The notes under the pieces: model-generated
Told to the model about the DNA's origin: nothing
The model's input: only the letters and a program-made list of their open reading frames with translations
The model's database searches: none
Source of the DNA: Nocardia takedensis NBRC 100417
Lineage (GTDB): Bacteria; Actinomycetota; Actinomycetes; Mycobacteriales; Mycobacteriaceae
Length of the DNA stretch: 64,000 nt
Reading direction: 5' to 3'
Assembly (NCBI RefSeq): GCF_000308695.1
Contig: NZ_BAGG01000093.1
Location: 1 to 64,000, forward strand
Translations under genes and position numbers: made by a program
Part shown: piece after piece, positions 42,328 through 52,493 of the stretch
Position numbering within the stretch: position 1 is the first letter of the stretch
Layout of the letters: the number at the start of each line of letters is the position of its first letter

Positions 42328-45300
42328 TCCGAGGACAGGGTCCGGGCGCTCTCGCCCACCGACAGTTCGATGAGCAGATCCCCGCCCTCGACCTGCTGGA
42401 CCGACCCGATCGCGATCCGGGCCACCGTGCCCGCGCGCGGCGCGGTGATCGCGGCCTCCATCTTCATGGCCTCGATGGTGGCGATCGTGTCACCGGCGGC
42501 GACGGTGTCGCCCTCGCTCACCGTCAACGAGACGACGCCCGCGAACGGGGCCGCCACCTGGCCGGGGTTGTTGCGGTCGGCCTTCTCCGCCACCGGCACC
42601 TCGCTGGCCACCCGCCGGTCGCGCACCGCCACCGGCCGCAGTTGACCGTTGAGGATGCACATCACGGTGCGCATGCCGCGCTCGTCGGGTTCGGAGATCG
42701 CCTCCAGGCCGATCAGCAGCGTCACGCCCTTCTCCAACTGGACGCGGTGCTCCTCCCCGCGGCGCAGACCGTAGAAGAACTGGTTGGCCGACAAGCCCAT
42801 CGTGTTGCCGTACTTCTCCTGGTGGGCCAGGAATTCGGCGGTCGGGCCGGGGAACAGCAGCCGGTTCAGGGTGGCGCGGCGCTGCGCCGAATCGGCCGAG
42901 AGGGCCGCCTCGTCGGCCGGGGACAGCGGGGTCTCCGGCTTCGCCGGGCCGCGGCCTTCCAGGGCCTTGGAGCGGAACGGTTCGGGCCAGCCCCCCGGCG
43001 GGGTGCCGAGTTCGCCGCGCAGGAAACCGATCACCGAATCGGGGATGTCGTAGCGGCCGGGGTCGGCGGCGAAGTCCTCCACCTCGACGCCCGCGCCGAC
43101 CAGCGCCAACGCCAGATCGCCGACGACCTTCGAGGACGGGGTGACCTTGACCAGGCGCCCCAACAGCCGGTCCGCCGCGGCGTATTTGGCCTCGACCTGC
43201 TCGAACCGGTCGCCCAGGCCGAGCGCGATGGCCTGCTGCCGCAGGTTCGACAACTGACCGCCCGGGATCTCGTGGGTGTAGACCCGCCCCGTCGGGGCGG
43301 GCAGCCCGGACTCGAACGGGGCGTACACCTTGCGCAGCGCCTCCCAGTACGGCTCCAGATCGCACACGTTCGCCAGGTTCAGCCCCGTGTCGAATTCGCT
43401 GTGCGCCGCCGCCGCGACGATCGCCGAGAGCGCGGGTTGGCTGGTGGTGCCCGCCATCGCCGCGCTCGCGCCGTCGACCGCGTCCGCCCCGGCCTGCCAG
43501 GCGGCCAGGTAGGTGGCGAGCTGTCCGCCCGGGGTGTCGTGGGTGTGCACGTGCACCGGCAGGTCGAACTCCCGGCGCAACGCCGTCACCAACGTCACCG
43601 CCGCGGGCGCGCGCAGCAACCCGGCCATGTCCTTGATCGCCAGCACGTGCGCGCCCGCGTTGACGATCTGTTCGGCCAACTTCAGGTAGTAGTCCAGCGT
43701 GTAGAGGGTCTCGTTGGGATTCGACAGGTCACCGGTGTAGGACAGCGCGACCTCGGCGAGGGTCGTGCCGGTTTCGCGCACCGCGTCGATCGCCGGACGC
43801 ATCTGGTCGACGTTGTTCAGCGCGTCGAAGATCCGGAAGATGTCGATGCCGGTGGCGGCGGCCTCGGAGACGAACGCGCGGGTCACCTTCTCCGGGTACG
43901 GGGTGTAGCCGACGGTGTTGCGCCCGCGCAGCAGCATCTGCAAGCAGATGTTCGGCACCGCCTCGCGCAGCGCCGCCAACCGCTCCCACGGATCCTCGAA
44001 CAAGAACCGCAACCCCACGTCGTAGGTGGCCCCGCCCCACGCCTCGATCGACAGCAACTCCGGGGTCAGCCGCGCCACGTGCCCCGCCACGCCCAACAGA
44101 CCGTTGGTGCGCACGCGGGTCGCCAACAACGACTGGTGCGCGTCGCGGAAGGTCGTATCGGTGACACCGACCGCCTTCTGCTCGCGCAGCGCGCGGGCGA
44201 ACCCTTCCGGACCGAGCGCGAGCAGTTTCTGCCGCGACCCGTCCGGCGGCGGAACCGACAGATCGATCGACGGCAGTTTGTCGTGCGGGTACACCGTGGT
44301 CGGCCGCTCGCCGTGCGGCTTGTTGACGGTGATGTCGGCCAGATAGTTCAGGATCTTGGTGCCGCGGTCGGCCGATTCGCGCAGCCTCAGCAACTGCGGG
44401 CGTTCCTCGATGAACGAGGTGGTGACCCGGCCCGCCGCGAAATCCGGGTCGTCCAGGACCGCGAGCAGGAACGGGATGTTGGTGGTCACGCCGCGGATGC
44501 GGAATTCGGCCAGTGCCCGCGAGGCCCTGGCGACCGCGGCGGGCAGGTCGCGACCGCGGCAGGTCAGCTTGACCAGCATCGAGTCGAAGTACGCGCCGAT
44601 CTCCGCGCCCAGGTTCGCGCCGCCGTCGAGGCGGATGCCCGCGCCGCCGGGGGTGCGGTAGGCGGTGATGCGGCCGGTGTCGGGCCGGAAGCCGTTGGCC
44701 GGGTCCTCGGTGGTGATGCGGCACTGCAACGCCGCGCCCCGGATGGTGACGGTGTCCTGACTCAGCCCGAGATCCGCGAGGGTCTCCCCGGCCGCGATCC
44801 GCAGTTGCGACTGCACCAGGTCGACGTCGGTGATCTCCTCGGTGACGGTGTGCTCCACCTGGATTCGCGGGTTCATCTCGATGAACACGTGGTTGCCGCG
44901 CTCGTCGACCAGGAATTCCACCGTGCCCGCGCACGAGTAGCCGATCTGCCGGGCGAAGGCCACCGCGTCGGCGCAGATGCGTTCGCGCAGTGCCGGATCG
45001 AGATTCGGCGCGGGCGCGAGTTCGATCACCTTCTGGTGCCTGCGCTGCACCGAGCAGTCCCGCTCGAACAGGTGCATGACCTCGCCCTGCTGATCGGCCA
45101 GGATCTGCACCTCGATGTGGCGCGGATTGACCACCGCCTGTTCCAGGAAGACCGTGGCGTCGCCGAAAGCCGACTCCGCTTCCCGCGAGGCCGCTTCGAT
45201 GGATTCGCGCAGCAGGTCGGGCTCGGCCACCCGGCGCATACCGCGACCGCCGCCGCCCGCGACCGCCTTGACGAAGATCGGGTAGGTCAACTCCGCGGAG

Positions 45301-45740
45301 GCGGCGAGCAACTCCTCGACGTCGGCGGACGGTGCGCTCGACTTCAGCACCGGCAGTCCGGCCGCCTTCGCCGCCTCGATCGCGCGCGCCTTGTTGCCCG
45401 CCAGTTCGAGCACCTCGGCCGAGGGCCCCACGAAGGTGATGCCTTCGCGCGCGCAGGCGGCGGCGAGGTCGGGATTCTCCGAGAGGAACCCGTAGCCCGG
45501 ATAGATGGCGTCCGCGCCCGCGGTCTTGGCGGCCTCGATGATCGCCTCGATCGACAGGTAGGCCCGGACCGGGTGCCCCTGCTCGCCGATCTGATACGAC
45601 TCCGCCGCCTTCAACCGGTGCGGGGAATTGCGATCCTCGTACGGGAACACGGCCACCGTCCCGATGCCGAGTTCGTAGGCAGCGCGGAAGGCGCGGATGG
45701 CGATCTCACCACGATTGGCAACCAAGACTTTCGAGAACAT
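42324..45740 (-). CDS. pyc: Pyruvate carboxylase
   Basis: The 1138-residue biotin enzyme carboxylates pyruvate to oxaloacetate. The biotin carboxylase domain (about 1-450) has KVLVANRGEIAIRAFRA, an ATP-grasp with the glycine-rich KAVAGGGGRGMR, and EMNPRIQVEHTVTEE. The carboxyltransferase domain (about 530-800) starts near TDTTFRDAHQSLLATRVRT and has HTHDTPGGQLATYLAA. A PYC/OADA region follows, then the biotinyl domain with IEAMKMEA, the Lys carrying biotin. ATG 45740 is used. TTTGCGAAGT at 45821-45830, upstream of the gene, recurs before the RamB-like regulator gene, which hints at control by that protein. Confidence 0.97.
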   Translation of the reverse strand: MFSKVLVANRGEIAIRAFRAAYELGIGTVAVFPYEDRNSPHRLKAAESYQIGEQGHPVRAYLSIEAIIEAAKTAGADAIYPGYGFLSENPDLAAACAREGITFVGPSAEVLELAGNKARAIEAAKAAGLPVLKSSAPSADVEELLAASAELTYPIFVKAVAGGGGRGMRRVAEPDLLRESIEAASREAESAFGDATVFLEQAVVNPRHIEVQILADQQGEVMHLFERDCSVQRRHQKVIELAPAPNLDPALRERICADAVAFARQIGYSCAGTVEFLVDERGNHVFIEMNPRIQVEHTVTEEITDVDLVQSQLRIAAGETLADLGLSQDTVTIRGAALQCRITTEDPANGFRPDTGRITAYRTPGGAGIRLDGGANLGAEIGAYFDSMLVKLTCRGRDLPAAVARASRALAEFRIRGVTTNIPFLLAVLDDPDFAAGRVTTSFIEERPQLLRLRESADRGTKILNYLADITVNKPHGERPTTVYPHDKLPSIDLSVPPPDGSRQKLLALGPEGFARALREQKAVGVTDTTFRDAHQSLLATRVRTNGLLGVAGHVARLTPELLSIEAWGGATYDVGLRFLFEDPWERLAALREAVPNICLQMLLRGRNTVGYTPYPEKVTRAFVSEAAATGIDIFRIFDALNNVDQMRPAIDAVRETGTTLAEVALSYTGDLSNPNETLYTLDYYLKLAEQIVNAGAHVLAIKDMAGLLRAPAAVTLVTALRREFDLPVHVHTHDTPGGQLATYLAAWQAGADAVDGASAAMAGTTSQPALSAIVAAAAHSEFDTGLNLANVCDLEPYWEALRKVYAPFESGLPAPTGRVYTHEIPGGQLSNLRQQAIALGLGDRFEQVEAKYAAADRLLGRLVKVTPSSKVVGDLALALVGAGVEVEDFAADPGRYDIPDSVIGFLRGELGTPPGGWPEPFRSKALEGRGPAKPETPLSPADEAALSADSAQRRATLNRLLFPGPTAEFLAHQEKYGNTMGLSANQFFYGLRRGEEHRVQLEKGVTLLIGLEAISEPDERGMRTVMCILNGQLRPVAVRDRRVASEVPVAEKADRNNPGQVAAPFAGVVSLTVSEGDTVAAGDTIATIEAMKMEAAITAPRAGTVARIAIGSVQQVEGGDLLIELSVGESARTLSSE

Positions 45741-46475
45741 TGACCCAACGTACCCGGCGATCGGGGCCGGTCCTACACGGAAGTACCATTCGCAGGAATG
45801 TTCACAGTGGAGCTAGCAGATTTGCGAAGTTGTGTTCATCGGACGGTCACATGCTGCGGCGATACGCAACCGCTAAGGAAGACCGCTGCCTAGCAGGCTC
45901 GCGCGTATGTGCCGGCGGACGCCGTCGGTTCGGCGGCCCGCGCCCGTCCTCCCGCCGCGACCGGCGACACGCTCCCGCCGTCGCCGGCCACACGCTCCGC
46001 CGTTTCCGGTGCGACGCGATCGGGCGATCCGGGTCCGCGCGGAACACCACTCGACGGGCGCGAATCGGGGTCCGCGCGCGTCCGCACCCGACCGGGCATC
46101 GGAGATCCCCTCACGAACCTCCGGTGCCCGGTCTCGGGCGGCGACTACACCGGCAGGTCGGCTCGATCCTGCCAGAATCCGTTGCGCCGCACCGGGGAAC
46201 GGTCCTGGCCCGCTTGCTCTGATACCCGCGCGACGGCGATCCGAAACCCGCCGGGCCGCCGATCGCCTCCGGCGGGCGGCGCGAGCCCGCAAACCGCGGG
46301 CGTCGACGGCGCGGACGAGTACTATGCAGGTCTTCGCCCACGTCGGGTCCCGTCGGCCATCTTCGCACGCTACGCATGCCCACTGGACGGTCGAACTCCT
46401 AGCACACGCTCATATCGGCAAGGAGTTACTGGCGATTCTGCGATGGTTGCGAAGTCGGACGGCTAGGATTCGCCC
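45741..46475. promoter_or_regulatory. 735-base divergent region between pyc and the RamB-like gene
   Basis: No reading frame here resembles a known protein; the frames are Arg-, Pro- and Ala-rich in both directions. TTTGCGAAGT (45821-45830) and TTGCGAAGT (46447-46455) are repeated at the two ends, and a related TTCTGCGAT lies just before the second. TAGGAT (46464-46469) is a plausible -10 only six bases before the GTG start of the regulator, implying a leaderless transcript. The middle 500 bases show nothing clear. Confidence 0.5.
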
Positions 46476-47897
46476 GTGCGCAAGATGTACGCGGGCGCCC
46501 GGTTACGGCGGTTACGCGAAGAACGACGGATGACCCAGGCGGCACTGGCGAAGTCCCTCGATCTATCGCCCAGCTACCTCAATCAGCTGGAACGCGATCA
46601 GCGACCGCTCACCATTCCGGTGCTGCTGAAGTTGAACTCCACTTTCGATCTCGACGTGCAGTTCTTCGCCGCCGACTCCGACGCCCGACTCGTCTCCGAC
46701 CTACACGAAGTGCTGGTCGACGCCGCGGGCGGGGACAGCGCGCCGCTGGCCGAGGTCGAGGAACTGGCCACCCGGCAACCCGAGGTCGCCCGCATCCTGG
46801 TCGCGATGCACCGCCGCCTGCGCGCGGCCACCGACCAACTCGACCTGCTGTCCTCGCGGGTCTCCGCCCCGACCGGGGCGCCGGGGGTGCCGATGCCCTA
46901 CGAGGACGTGCGCGACTTCTTCTACGACCACCACAACCACATCCCCAGCCTGGACCTGGCCGCCGAACAGCTCTACGACGAATCCGGCCTGAGCATCGGC
47001 TCACTGGATCGGCAGCTGGCCAGGATCGCCGAAGAACGCGCGGGCGTCACCGTCCTGGTGCGCGGCGACGGGGCCGATCCCGCGATTCCCAAGCGGCACT
47101 ACGACGCCGAGACCCGCACCCTGACCTTGGCGCGGCGGCTGCGGCCCGGACAGCGGGCCTTCCAGATCGCCACCACGCTCGGATTCCTGTTGTACAGCGA
47201 CGACATCGACGCCGTCCTGGACGAATCCCCCTCGCTCACCGGCGAATCCAGGGTCCTGGCGCGCATCGGCCTGGCCAACTACTTCGCGGGCGCGCTGGTG
47301 CTGCCCTATGGTCGATTCCTGCGCTCGGCCGAAGAACTGCGCTACGACATCGACCTGCTGAGTCTGCGTTTCGAGGTCGGTTACGAAACCATCTGCCACC
47401 GGCTGAGCACGCTGCAACGGCAAGGACAGCGCGGGGTGCCGTTCTTCCTGGTGCGCACCGACCGCGCGGGCAACATCTCCAAACGCCAGTCCGCCACCGC
47501 CTTCCACTTCTCCCGGGTCGGCGGCAGCTGTCCGCTGTGGGTGGTGCACGAGGCGTTCGCCCACCCCGGGCGCATCCTGACCCAGGTGGCGTCCATGCCC
47601 GACGGCAGGCGCTACCTGTGGATCGCGCGGACCGCGATGACCGCCCCGCAGGGATTCGGCACGGCCACCAAGAATTTCGCCATCGGAGTCGGCTGCGACA
47701 TCGAATACGCCGACCGCCTGGTGTATTCCACCGGACTGCAACTCGACGATCCCGCCGCGGCGGTACCGATCGGCGCGGGCTGCAAGGTGTGCGAGCGGCC
47801 GACCTGCCCGCAACGCGCCTTCCCGCAGATCGGCAGCCCGCTGGCGGTGTCGGAGGACCTCAGCACCGACCTGCCCTACCCGCGCCTACCGCGCTGA
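46476..47897 (+). CDS. RamB/PrpR-type (ScfR family) transcriptional regulator
   Basis: The 473-residue protein has an N-terminal XRE helix-turn-helix (LRRLREERRMTQAALAKSLD, then SPSYLNQLERDQRPLT) and a central IrrE-type region. The C-terminal short-chain fatty acyl-CoA regulator domain has RGVPFFLVRTDRAGNISKRQ and SATAFHFSRVGGSCPLW, plus cysteines in GCKVCERPTCPQRAFP. RamB and PrpR control acetate, glyoxylate and propionate genes in relatives. The repeated TTGCGAAGT near its own promoter and that of pyc suggests autoregulation and control of pyc; this is inference. Start GTG 46476, probably leaderless. Confidence 0.88.
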   Translation: MRKMYAGARLRRLREERRMTQAALAKSLDLSPSYLNQLERDQRPLTIPVLLKLNSTFDLDVQFFAADSDARLVSDLHEVLVDAAGGDSAPLAEVEELATRQPEVARILVAMHRRLRAATDQLDLLSSRVSAPTGAPGVPMPYEDVRDFFYDHHNHIPSLDLAAEQLYDESGLSIGSLDRQLARIAEERAGVTVLVRGDGADPAIPKRHYDAETRTLTLARRLRPGQRAFQIATTLGFLLYSDDIDAVLDESPSLTGESRVLARIGLANYFAGALVLPYGRFLRSAEELRYDIDLLSLRFEVGYETICHRLSTLQRQGQRGVPFFLVRTDRAGNISKRQSATAFHFSRVGGSCPLWVVHEAFAHPGRILTQVASMPDGRRYLWIARTAMTAPQGFGTATKNFAIGVGCDIEYADRLVYSTGLQLDDPAAAVPIGAGCKVCERPTCPQRAFPQIGSPLAVSEDLSTDLPYPRLPR

Positions 47898-47901
47898 CCG
47901 C

Positions 47902-50178
47902 TCAGGATTTCGCCAGGTACTCGAGCCGTTCGCCGTCGACCGCGGCGTTCATCATCGCGGCCAGGCCGGGGTGCTCGCGCAGACCCGGGTCCGCGCGCAC
48001 CACCTCGCGGGCGAATTCCTGTGCGGCGGTGATGGTCTCCAGATCGTCGAGCAGTGAGAGCAGGCGCAGCGAGCGCGCCGTGCCGGACTGGGCCGACCCG
48101 AGCACGTCGCCCTCGCGGCGCTGCCGCAGGTCCAGCACGGCGAGCTCGAAGCCGTCGGTGGTCCCCGCGACCGCCTCGAGTCGCGTCATCGCCGACCCGC
48201 CGGGCGCGGCGTCGGTGACGAGCAGACACAGCCCGGGATGCTTGCCGCGCCCGATGCGCCCGCGCAACTGGTGCAACTGGCTGACGCCGAACCGGTCGGC
48301 GTCCACGATGACCATCACCGTCGCGTTGGGCACGTCCACGCCGACCTCGACCACCGTCGTGCACACCAGCACGTCGATGTCGCCGTCGTTGTAGTCGCGC
48401 ATCACCTGGTCCTTCTCGTCGGCGGGCAGCCGACCGTGCAGCAGGCCCACCCGCAGCGAGGCCAGCGGACCGGTGCGCAGCATGTCGAACACGTCCAGGA
48501 CGGCCTGCGTGGGCGGCGGTTCCTTCTCCTCGGCCGCACGCCCCTTCTTCGCCTTGCCCTTGGCCGCGCCCGCGTCCTCGTCGTCACCGATGCGCGAGCA
48601 CACCACATACGCCTGCCGCCCCGCCCCGACCTCCTCGAGGATGCGTTCCCAGGCCCGATCGACCCAGTTCGGGTGCAGGCGGCGCGGCACCACCCGGGAA
48701 GTGATGGGCGAGCGGCCGCGCGGCAACTGGGTCAGCGTGGAGGTCTCCAGATCACCGAGGGTGGTCATCGCGATGGTGCGCGGGATCGGGGTGGCCGTCA
48801 TCACCAGCAGGTGCGGGCTCGTGCCCGCCGTCGCCTTGGCGCGCAGGGCGTCACGCTGTTCCACCCCGAAGCGGTGCTGTTCGTCCACGACCACCATGCC
48901 GAGATCGAAGAACTCCACGGCGTCCTGGATCAGCGCGTGCGTGCCGATCACGATGCCCGCCTCACCCGTCACCGCCGCCAGCAGCGCCGCCTTCTTGGCG
49001 GCCGTCGACATCGATCCCGTCACCAGGACGATCCGCGTGGCCTGGTCGGCCCCGCCCAGCTCACCGGCCTCGGCCAGATCGCCCAGCATCGCCCGCAGCG
49101 ACCGGTAGTGCTGGGCGGCCAACACCTCGGTGGGCGCGAGCAGCGCGCACTGGTGGCCCGCGTCGACCACCTGGAGCATCGCCAGCAGCGCCACGATCGT
49201 CTTGCCCGAGCCCACTTCGCCCTGGAGCAACCGGTGCGTGGGCTGGGACCGCGACAGGTCCGCCGAGATCTCCTCGACCACCCTGGTCTGTCCCTCGGTC
49301 AGCTCGAAGGGCAGCCGCTCCCGGAACGCCGCAGCGATCCCGTCCGCGCGGGGCGGACACGGCCGGGCGATCCGCCCCTCGACCTCGTGACGTCGCTCGG
49401 CCAACACCAACTGCAACGCCAACGCCTCGTCGAAGCGCAGCCGCTCCTTCGCGCCGTCGATCTCCGTGCGCGACTCGGGCAGGTGGATCGCGCGCAGCGC
49501 CTCGGAGATCCTCATCAGCGAGCGCTCCTCGCGCACCGCCTCGGGCAGCGGGTCGTCGATCGGATCGAGTTGGTCGAGGACCTGCCGGATGCAGGCCAGC
49601 AGATCCCAGCTCTGCACCTTGGCGGTGGCCGGATAGACCGGGATGTACTCGCGCTCCATGAACGAGACGTCCACGCCGCCCGCGCCTTTGGCGCTCTCGG
49701 CCAGCCCGCGCAGATCGCCGCCGCCGCGCACCCGGGTGAAGGAGCCGACCGACTCGTCCTCGGTCTCGGGCAGGATCAGATAGCCCGGATGCGACAGATT
49801 CCAACTGCCGGGCCGCCAGTAGGTCACGGTGCCCGACATCATCGCCCGAACACCGGCTTTGACAACGTATTTCACCTTGTCGCCGTTGAAGAAGGTGACA
49901 TCGACCGGACGCCCGGCGCCGGTGTCGAGCAGCACCTTCAGCAGCGAACCCCGCCGGTTGCGCATCGGTTTGAGGTCGGTCTTGGTGATCCGACCGATCA
50001 CGGTGACGTGCGATCCGTCCTCGGGTTCCTCCTCGGTCAGCGGCTGGCCCTGGGTGGCGTAGCGCAGCGGGTAGTGCCGCAGCAGATCCTCGACCGTGGT
50101 CATGTCGAACGATTCGGCCAGCGAGTCGGCGGCCTTCGCGCCGAGTACGTGGTCGAGCCGATCACCGAGTGTCGCCAT
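47902..50178 (-). CDS. recG: ATP-dependent DNA helicase RecG
   Basis: The 758-residue helicase remodels stalled replication forks and Holliday junctions. It has the wedge/OB domain near the N-terminus (HVTVIGRITKTDLKPM), Walker A GEVGSGKTIVALLAML, DEQH box VVDEQHRFGVEQR, TATPIPRTIAM, and motif VI QLRGRIGRGKHPGLC. An insert rich in Lys and Glu (about 540-560) is present between helicase motifs. It is followed upstream by the DAK2 gene with 24 bases between, as in mycobacteria. Confidence 0.96.
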   Translation of the reverse strand: MATLGDRLDHVLGAKAADSLAESFDMTTVEDLLRHYPLRYATQGQPLTEEEPEDGSHVTVIGRITKTDLKPMRNRRGSLLKVLLDTGAGRPVDVTFFNGDKVKYVVKAGVRAMMSGTVTYWRPGSWNLSHPGYLILPETEDESVGSFTRVRGGGDLRGLAESAKGAGGVDVSFMEREYIPVYPATAKVQSWDLLACIRQVLDQLDPIDDPLPEAVREERSLMRISEALRAIHLPESRTEIDGAKERLRFDEALALQLVLAERRHEVEGRIARPCPPRADGIAAAFRERLPFELTEGQTRVVEEISADLSRSQPTHRLLQGEVGSGKTIVALLAMLQVVDAGHQCALLAPTEVLAAQHYRSLRAMLGDLAEAGELGGADQATRIVLVTGSMSTAAKKAALLAAVTGEAGIVIGTHALIQDAVEFFDLGMVVVDEQHRFGVEQRDALRAKATAGTSPHLLVMTATPIPRTIAMTTLGDLETSTLTQLPRGRSPITSRVVPRRLHPNWVDRAWERILEEVGAGRQAYVVCSRIGDDEDAGAAKGKAKKGRAAEEKEPPPTQAVLDVFDMLRTGPLASLRVGLLHGRLPADEKDQVMRDYNDGDIDVLVCTTVVEVGVDVPNATVMVIVDADRFGVSQLHQLRGRIGRGKHPGLCLLVTDAAPGGSAMTRLEAVAGTTDGFELAVLDLRQRREGDVLGSAQSGTARSLRLLSLLDDLETITAAQEFAREVVRADPGLREHPGLAAMMNAAVDGERLEYLAKS

Positions 50179-50202
50179 GACTCAATCCTTCGTCCGCCGA
50201 GG

Positions 50203-51882
50203 TCATTCCACCCCGATCTGCACCAGATCACCTTGCTGCCCACCGGGATACACCACGACCTCGACCCCGGGGAAACCGCGCGCGATGTGCGCGGCGAATT
50301 CGACGGCCAGTTCCGGCGGAGCGTCCGCGCCCATCAGCAGGGTCACCAATTCTCCACCGAGACCGAGCATCCGATCGAGCAGGACGCCGCCCGCCGCGCG
50401 CACGTCCCGGTCGATCACGACCACGTCGTGGCCGACCAACCCGAGTCCGTCACCGGGTTCGCAGGTGCCGACCATGGTCAGCGCCCGATGCTCGGCGGCG
50501 CGCAGCGAACCCCACCTGGTGGCCGCGGCCGCCTCCGACATCGCGAACGCGTCGTCGACGGCGATGCGGCCGCGATCGTGCACCGCCAGCGCCGCCAATC
50601 CCTGCACCATCGAACCGCTGGGCAGCAACAGCACGTCGCGGTGGATGTCGCGGGCCGCGACGCCGACGGCGACGAGTTCGTGGGCGGGCAACGCGCCGTT
50701 GGGCAGCACCAGCACCTCGCGGTTGGGCATGCGCCGGATCGCGGTCAGCAGCGCCGCCGAGGTGACGGGGGTCTCGCCGCCGAGCACCACCGCGCCCCCG
50801 GCCTCGAACAACGTCACCGCGCCCGCGCCCGCCGCCACGGCCAGGACCGCGCGATCCACCGGCGTCTCGGGCATGCCCGCGGCGATCCGGGGATGGTGCG
50901 GATGGTCGGGTGCGGCGGTGACGGCGAAACTCTCGATGCGGATCGCGCTCACCGTGCCCGCCGCCAGGCCGGCCTCCACGGCCGCGCCCGCGTCGGCGCA
51001 GTGCACGTGCGTCGACCAGCAGTGCGCGCCGTCACCCACCACGACCACCGAATCGCCCAACTCGTCGAGGCGATCCCGCAGCGCGGCCACCCGCGTCTCG
51101 TCGCTGTCGGCGAGCAGGTACATGACCTCGAAACACGGGGCGGCCGGGTCGGCATCGGCGCCGGGCTCGACCGGGGGTTCCACCGGAACGCGCAGGTAGT
51201 CGGGCCGCTCGGGAGCCTCGCCCCGGGTGAGCGAGACCAGACTGTCCAGCAGCACCACCAAACCGCGCGCGCCCGCGTCGACCACACCGGCGGCGCGCAG
51301 GACACCGAGTTGGGAGGGGGTGTCGCCGAGCGCCTTGGCGGCGCCGTCGGCGGCGGCCAGCGCCACCTCGGCCGCTGTCGTGTCGGGGCAGGCGGCGGCG
51401 CTGGCGGCCGCGCAGTCCAGCACGGTGAGGATGGTGCCCTCGACCGGGGAACTCAACGCCCGGCGAACCAGCGCGGCGGCGCGATGCAGGGCTTCGCGCA
51501 ACGCGTCCGCGGTGAGCCGGGTGCCGTCGCCCGCCTCGGCGAGACCGCGCAGGACCTGGGACAGGATGATGCCGGAATTGCCGCGCGCGCCCCTGGTCGC
51601 GCCGCGTGCCATGGCCGCGGCGACCTCGCGCACCGACGGCCCGGCGTTCTCGCGCGGTGTGGCGGCGGATTCGGCGGGTTCGTCCTCGAAGAGTCGTTCC
51701 GCCTCGCGGACCGCCGACCGCATCGTCGCGAGCATGTTGGTGCCGGTGTCGGAATCGGCGATCGGGAAGACGTTTAGGGCGTTGATCTCCTCGCGCCGCT
51801 GTTCCAGCCCGGCCAGACAGGTCCAGCCCCAGCGCAGCAGCGCGGCGCCGTCGATCTCGTCCCGCTCGTGGACCACCGTCAC
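50203..51882 (-). CDS. DAK2-domain (FakA-like) kinase-fold protein
   Basis: The 559-residue protein has a DhaL-type nucleotide-binding domain (NVFPIADSDTGTNML, TRGARGNSGIILSQVLRGLA, GARGLVVLLDSLVSL) in the first 220 residues. The C-terminal domain is like FakA. FakA phosphorylates fatty acids bound by FakB in Gram-positives. No FakB (DegV) gene is in the window, so fatty-acid kinase activity is a family inference. GTG 51882 is used. It forms an operon with recG and is divergent from rpmB. Confidence 0.88.
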   Translation of the reverse strand: MTVVHERDEIDGAALLRWGWTCLAGLEQRREEINALNVFPIADSDTGTNMLATMRSAVREAERLFEDEPAESAATPRENAGPSVREVAAAMARGATRGARGNSGIILSQVLRGLAEAGDGTRLTADALREALHRAAALVRRALSSPVEGTILTVLDCAAASAAACPDTTAAEVALAAADGAAKALGDTPSQLGVLRAAGVVDAGARGLVVLLDSLVSLTRGEAPERPDYLRVPVEPPVEPGADADPAAPCFEVMYLLADSDETRVAALRDRLDELGDSVVVVGDGAHCWSTHVHCADAGAAVEAGLAAGTVSAIRIESFAVTAAPDHPHHPRIAAGMPETPVDRAVLAVAAGAGAVTLFEAGGAVVLGGETPVTSAALLTAIRRMPNREVLVLPNGALPAHELVAVGVAARDIHRDVLLLPSGSMVQGLAALAVHDRGRIAVDDAFAMSEAAAATRWGSLRAAEHRALTMVGTCEPGDGLGLVGHDVVVIDRDVRAAGGVLLDRMLGLGGELVTLLMGADAPPELAVEFAAHIARGFPGVEVVVYPGGQQGDLVQIGVE

Positions 51883-52180
51883 CTCACTCCCTGTCGTCTA
51901 CCTGCACCGCACCGGACTCCGCCAGGTTAGCGGGGCGACCCGACACCGGCCCCGCGACACCGATCGAGTAGGCTCGCCCGGTACCGGGTCGCCCCCGGTG
52001 GCCCGTCGGGCCGCTGGTTTGGCGGATCGGGTCGGCGTTGGCTACCCTTGCAGGGTTGCCTCGCGCGGCCTTCCCGGTGTGCGCTGGCCGATATCCGTCG
52101 GCGGGGGCACAGCAAGCATCGTTTACGGACGGCTGCCTCGACGCGGCGGTCCCCACTTTGACATGAAGGAGTTCGCGACT
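51883..52180. promoter_or_regulatory. Divergent intergenic region with the rpmB promoter
   Basis: TTGGCG (52019-52024) and TACCCT (52043-52048) are separated by 18 bases and fit a housekeeping promoter for rpmB, giving a leader of about 125 bases. The leader has no clear hairpin. A promoter for the leftward DAK2-recG unit must also lie here, but no good candidate was picked. Confidence 0.6.
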
Positions 52181-52372
52181 ATGGCTGCCGTCTGCGACGT
52201 CTGCGCCAAGGGCCCCGGCTTCGGGAAGTCGGTCTCGCACTCGCACCGGCGCACCAACCGTCGTTGGAACCCGAACATCCAGACCGTTCGTGCGCAGGTC
52301 GCCCCGGGCAACACCCGGCGGATGAACGTGTGCACCTCCTGCCTGAAGGCGGGCAAGGTCGTTCGCGGCTGA
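52181..52372 (+). CDS. rpmB: 50S ribosomal protein L28 (zinc-ribbon form)
   Basis: The 63-residue protein has CDVC and CTSC pairs for zinc and the L28 core SVSHSHRRTNRRWNPNIQ and NVCTSCLKAGKV. ATG 52181 has AAGGAG ten bases upstream. It is divergent from the DAK2-recG operon, as in mycobacteria, and followed by a hairpin terminator. Confidence 0.97.
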   Translation: MAAVCDVCAKGPGFGKSVSHSHRRTNRRWNPNIQTVRAQVAPGNTRRMNVCTSCLKAGKVVRG

Positions 52373-52493
52373 TTCGCCGCGAGCACCGTCCCTGACGAAG
52401 GCATACCCGGTGCGCCGCGGTTCTATCGTCCGGCCCGTTCGCCGACTACGCGCGAGCGGTCGCGGACGGAGCCGCACCGAGCAGGACCGTGAC

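Noticed and set aside
42642..45743. A 1033-codon open frame antisense to pyc
   Set aside because: It is the shadow of pyc in GC-rich sequence; the peptide is Arg/Gly/Val/Leu-rich with no family likeness, whereas pyc is fully conserved.
45907..46533. Overlapping rightward frames of 185-208 codons between pyc and the RamB-like gene
   Set aside because: Composition is Arg/Pro/Ala-rich in several frames at once, with no conserved motif or ribosome site.
48238..51777. An 1179-codon rightward frame antisense to recG and the DAK2 gene
   Set aside because: It crosses two well-supported leftward genes and their gap and has no recognisable domain.
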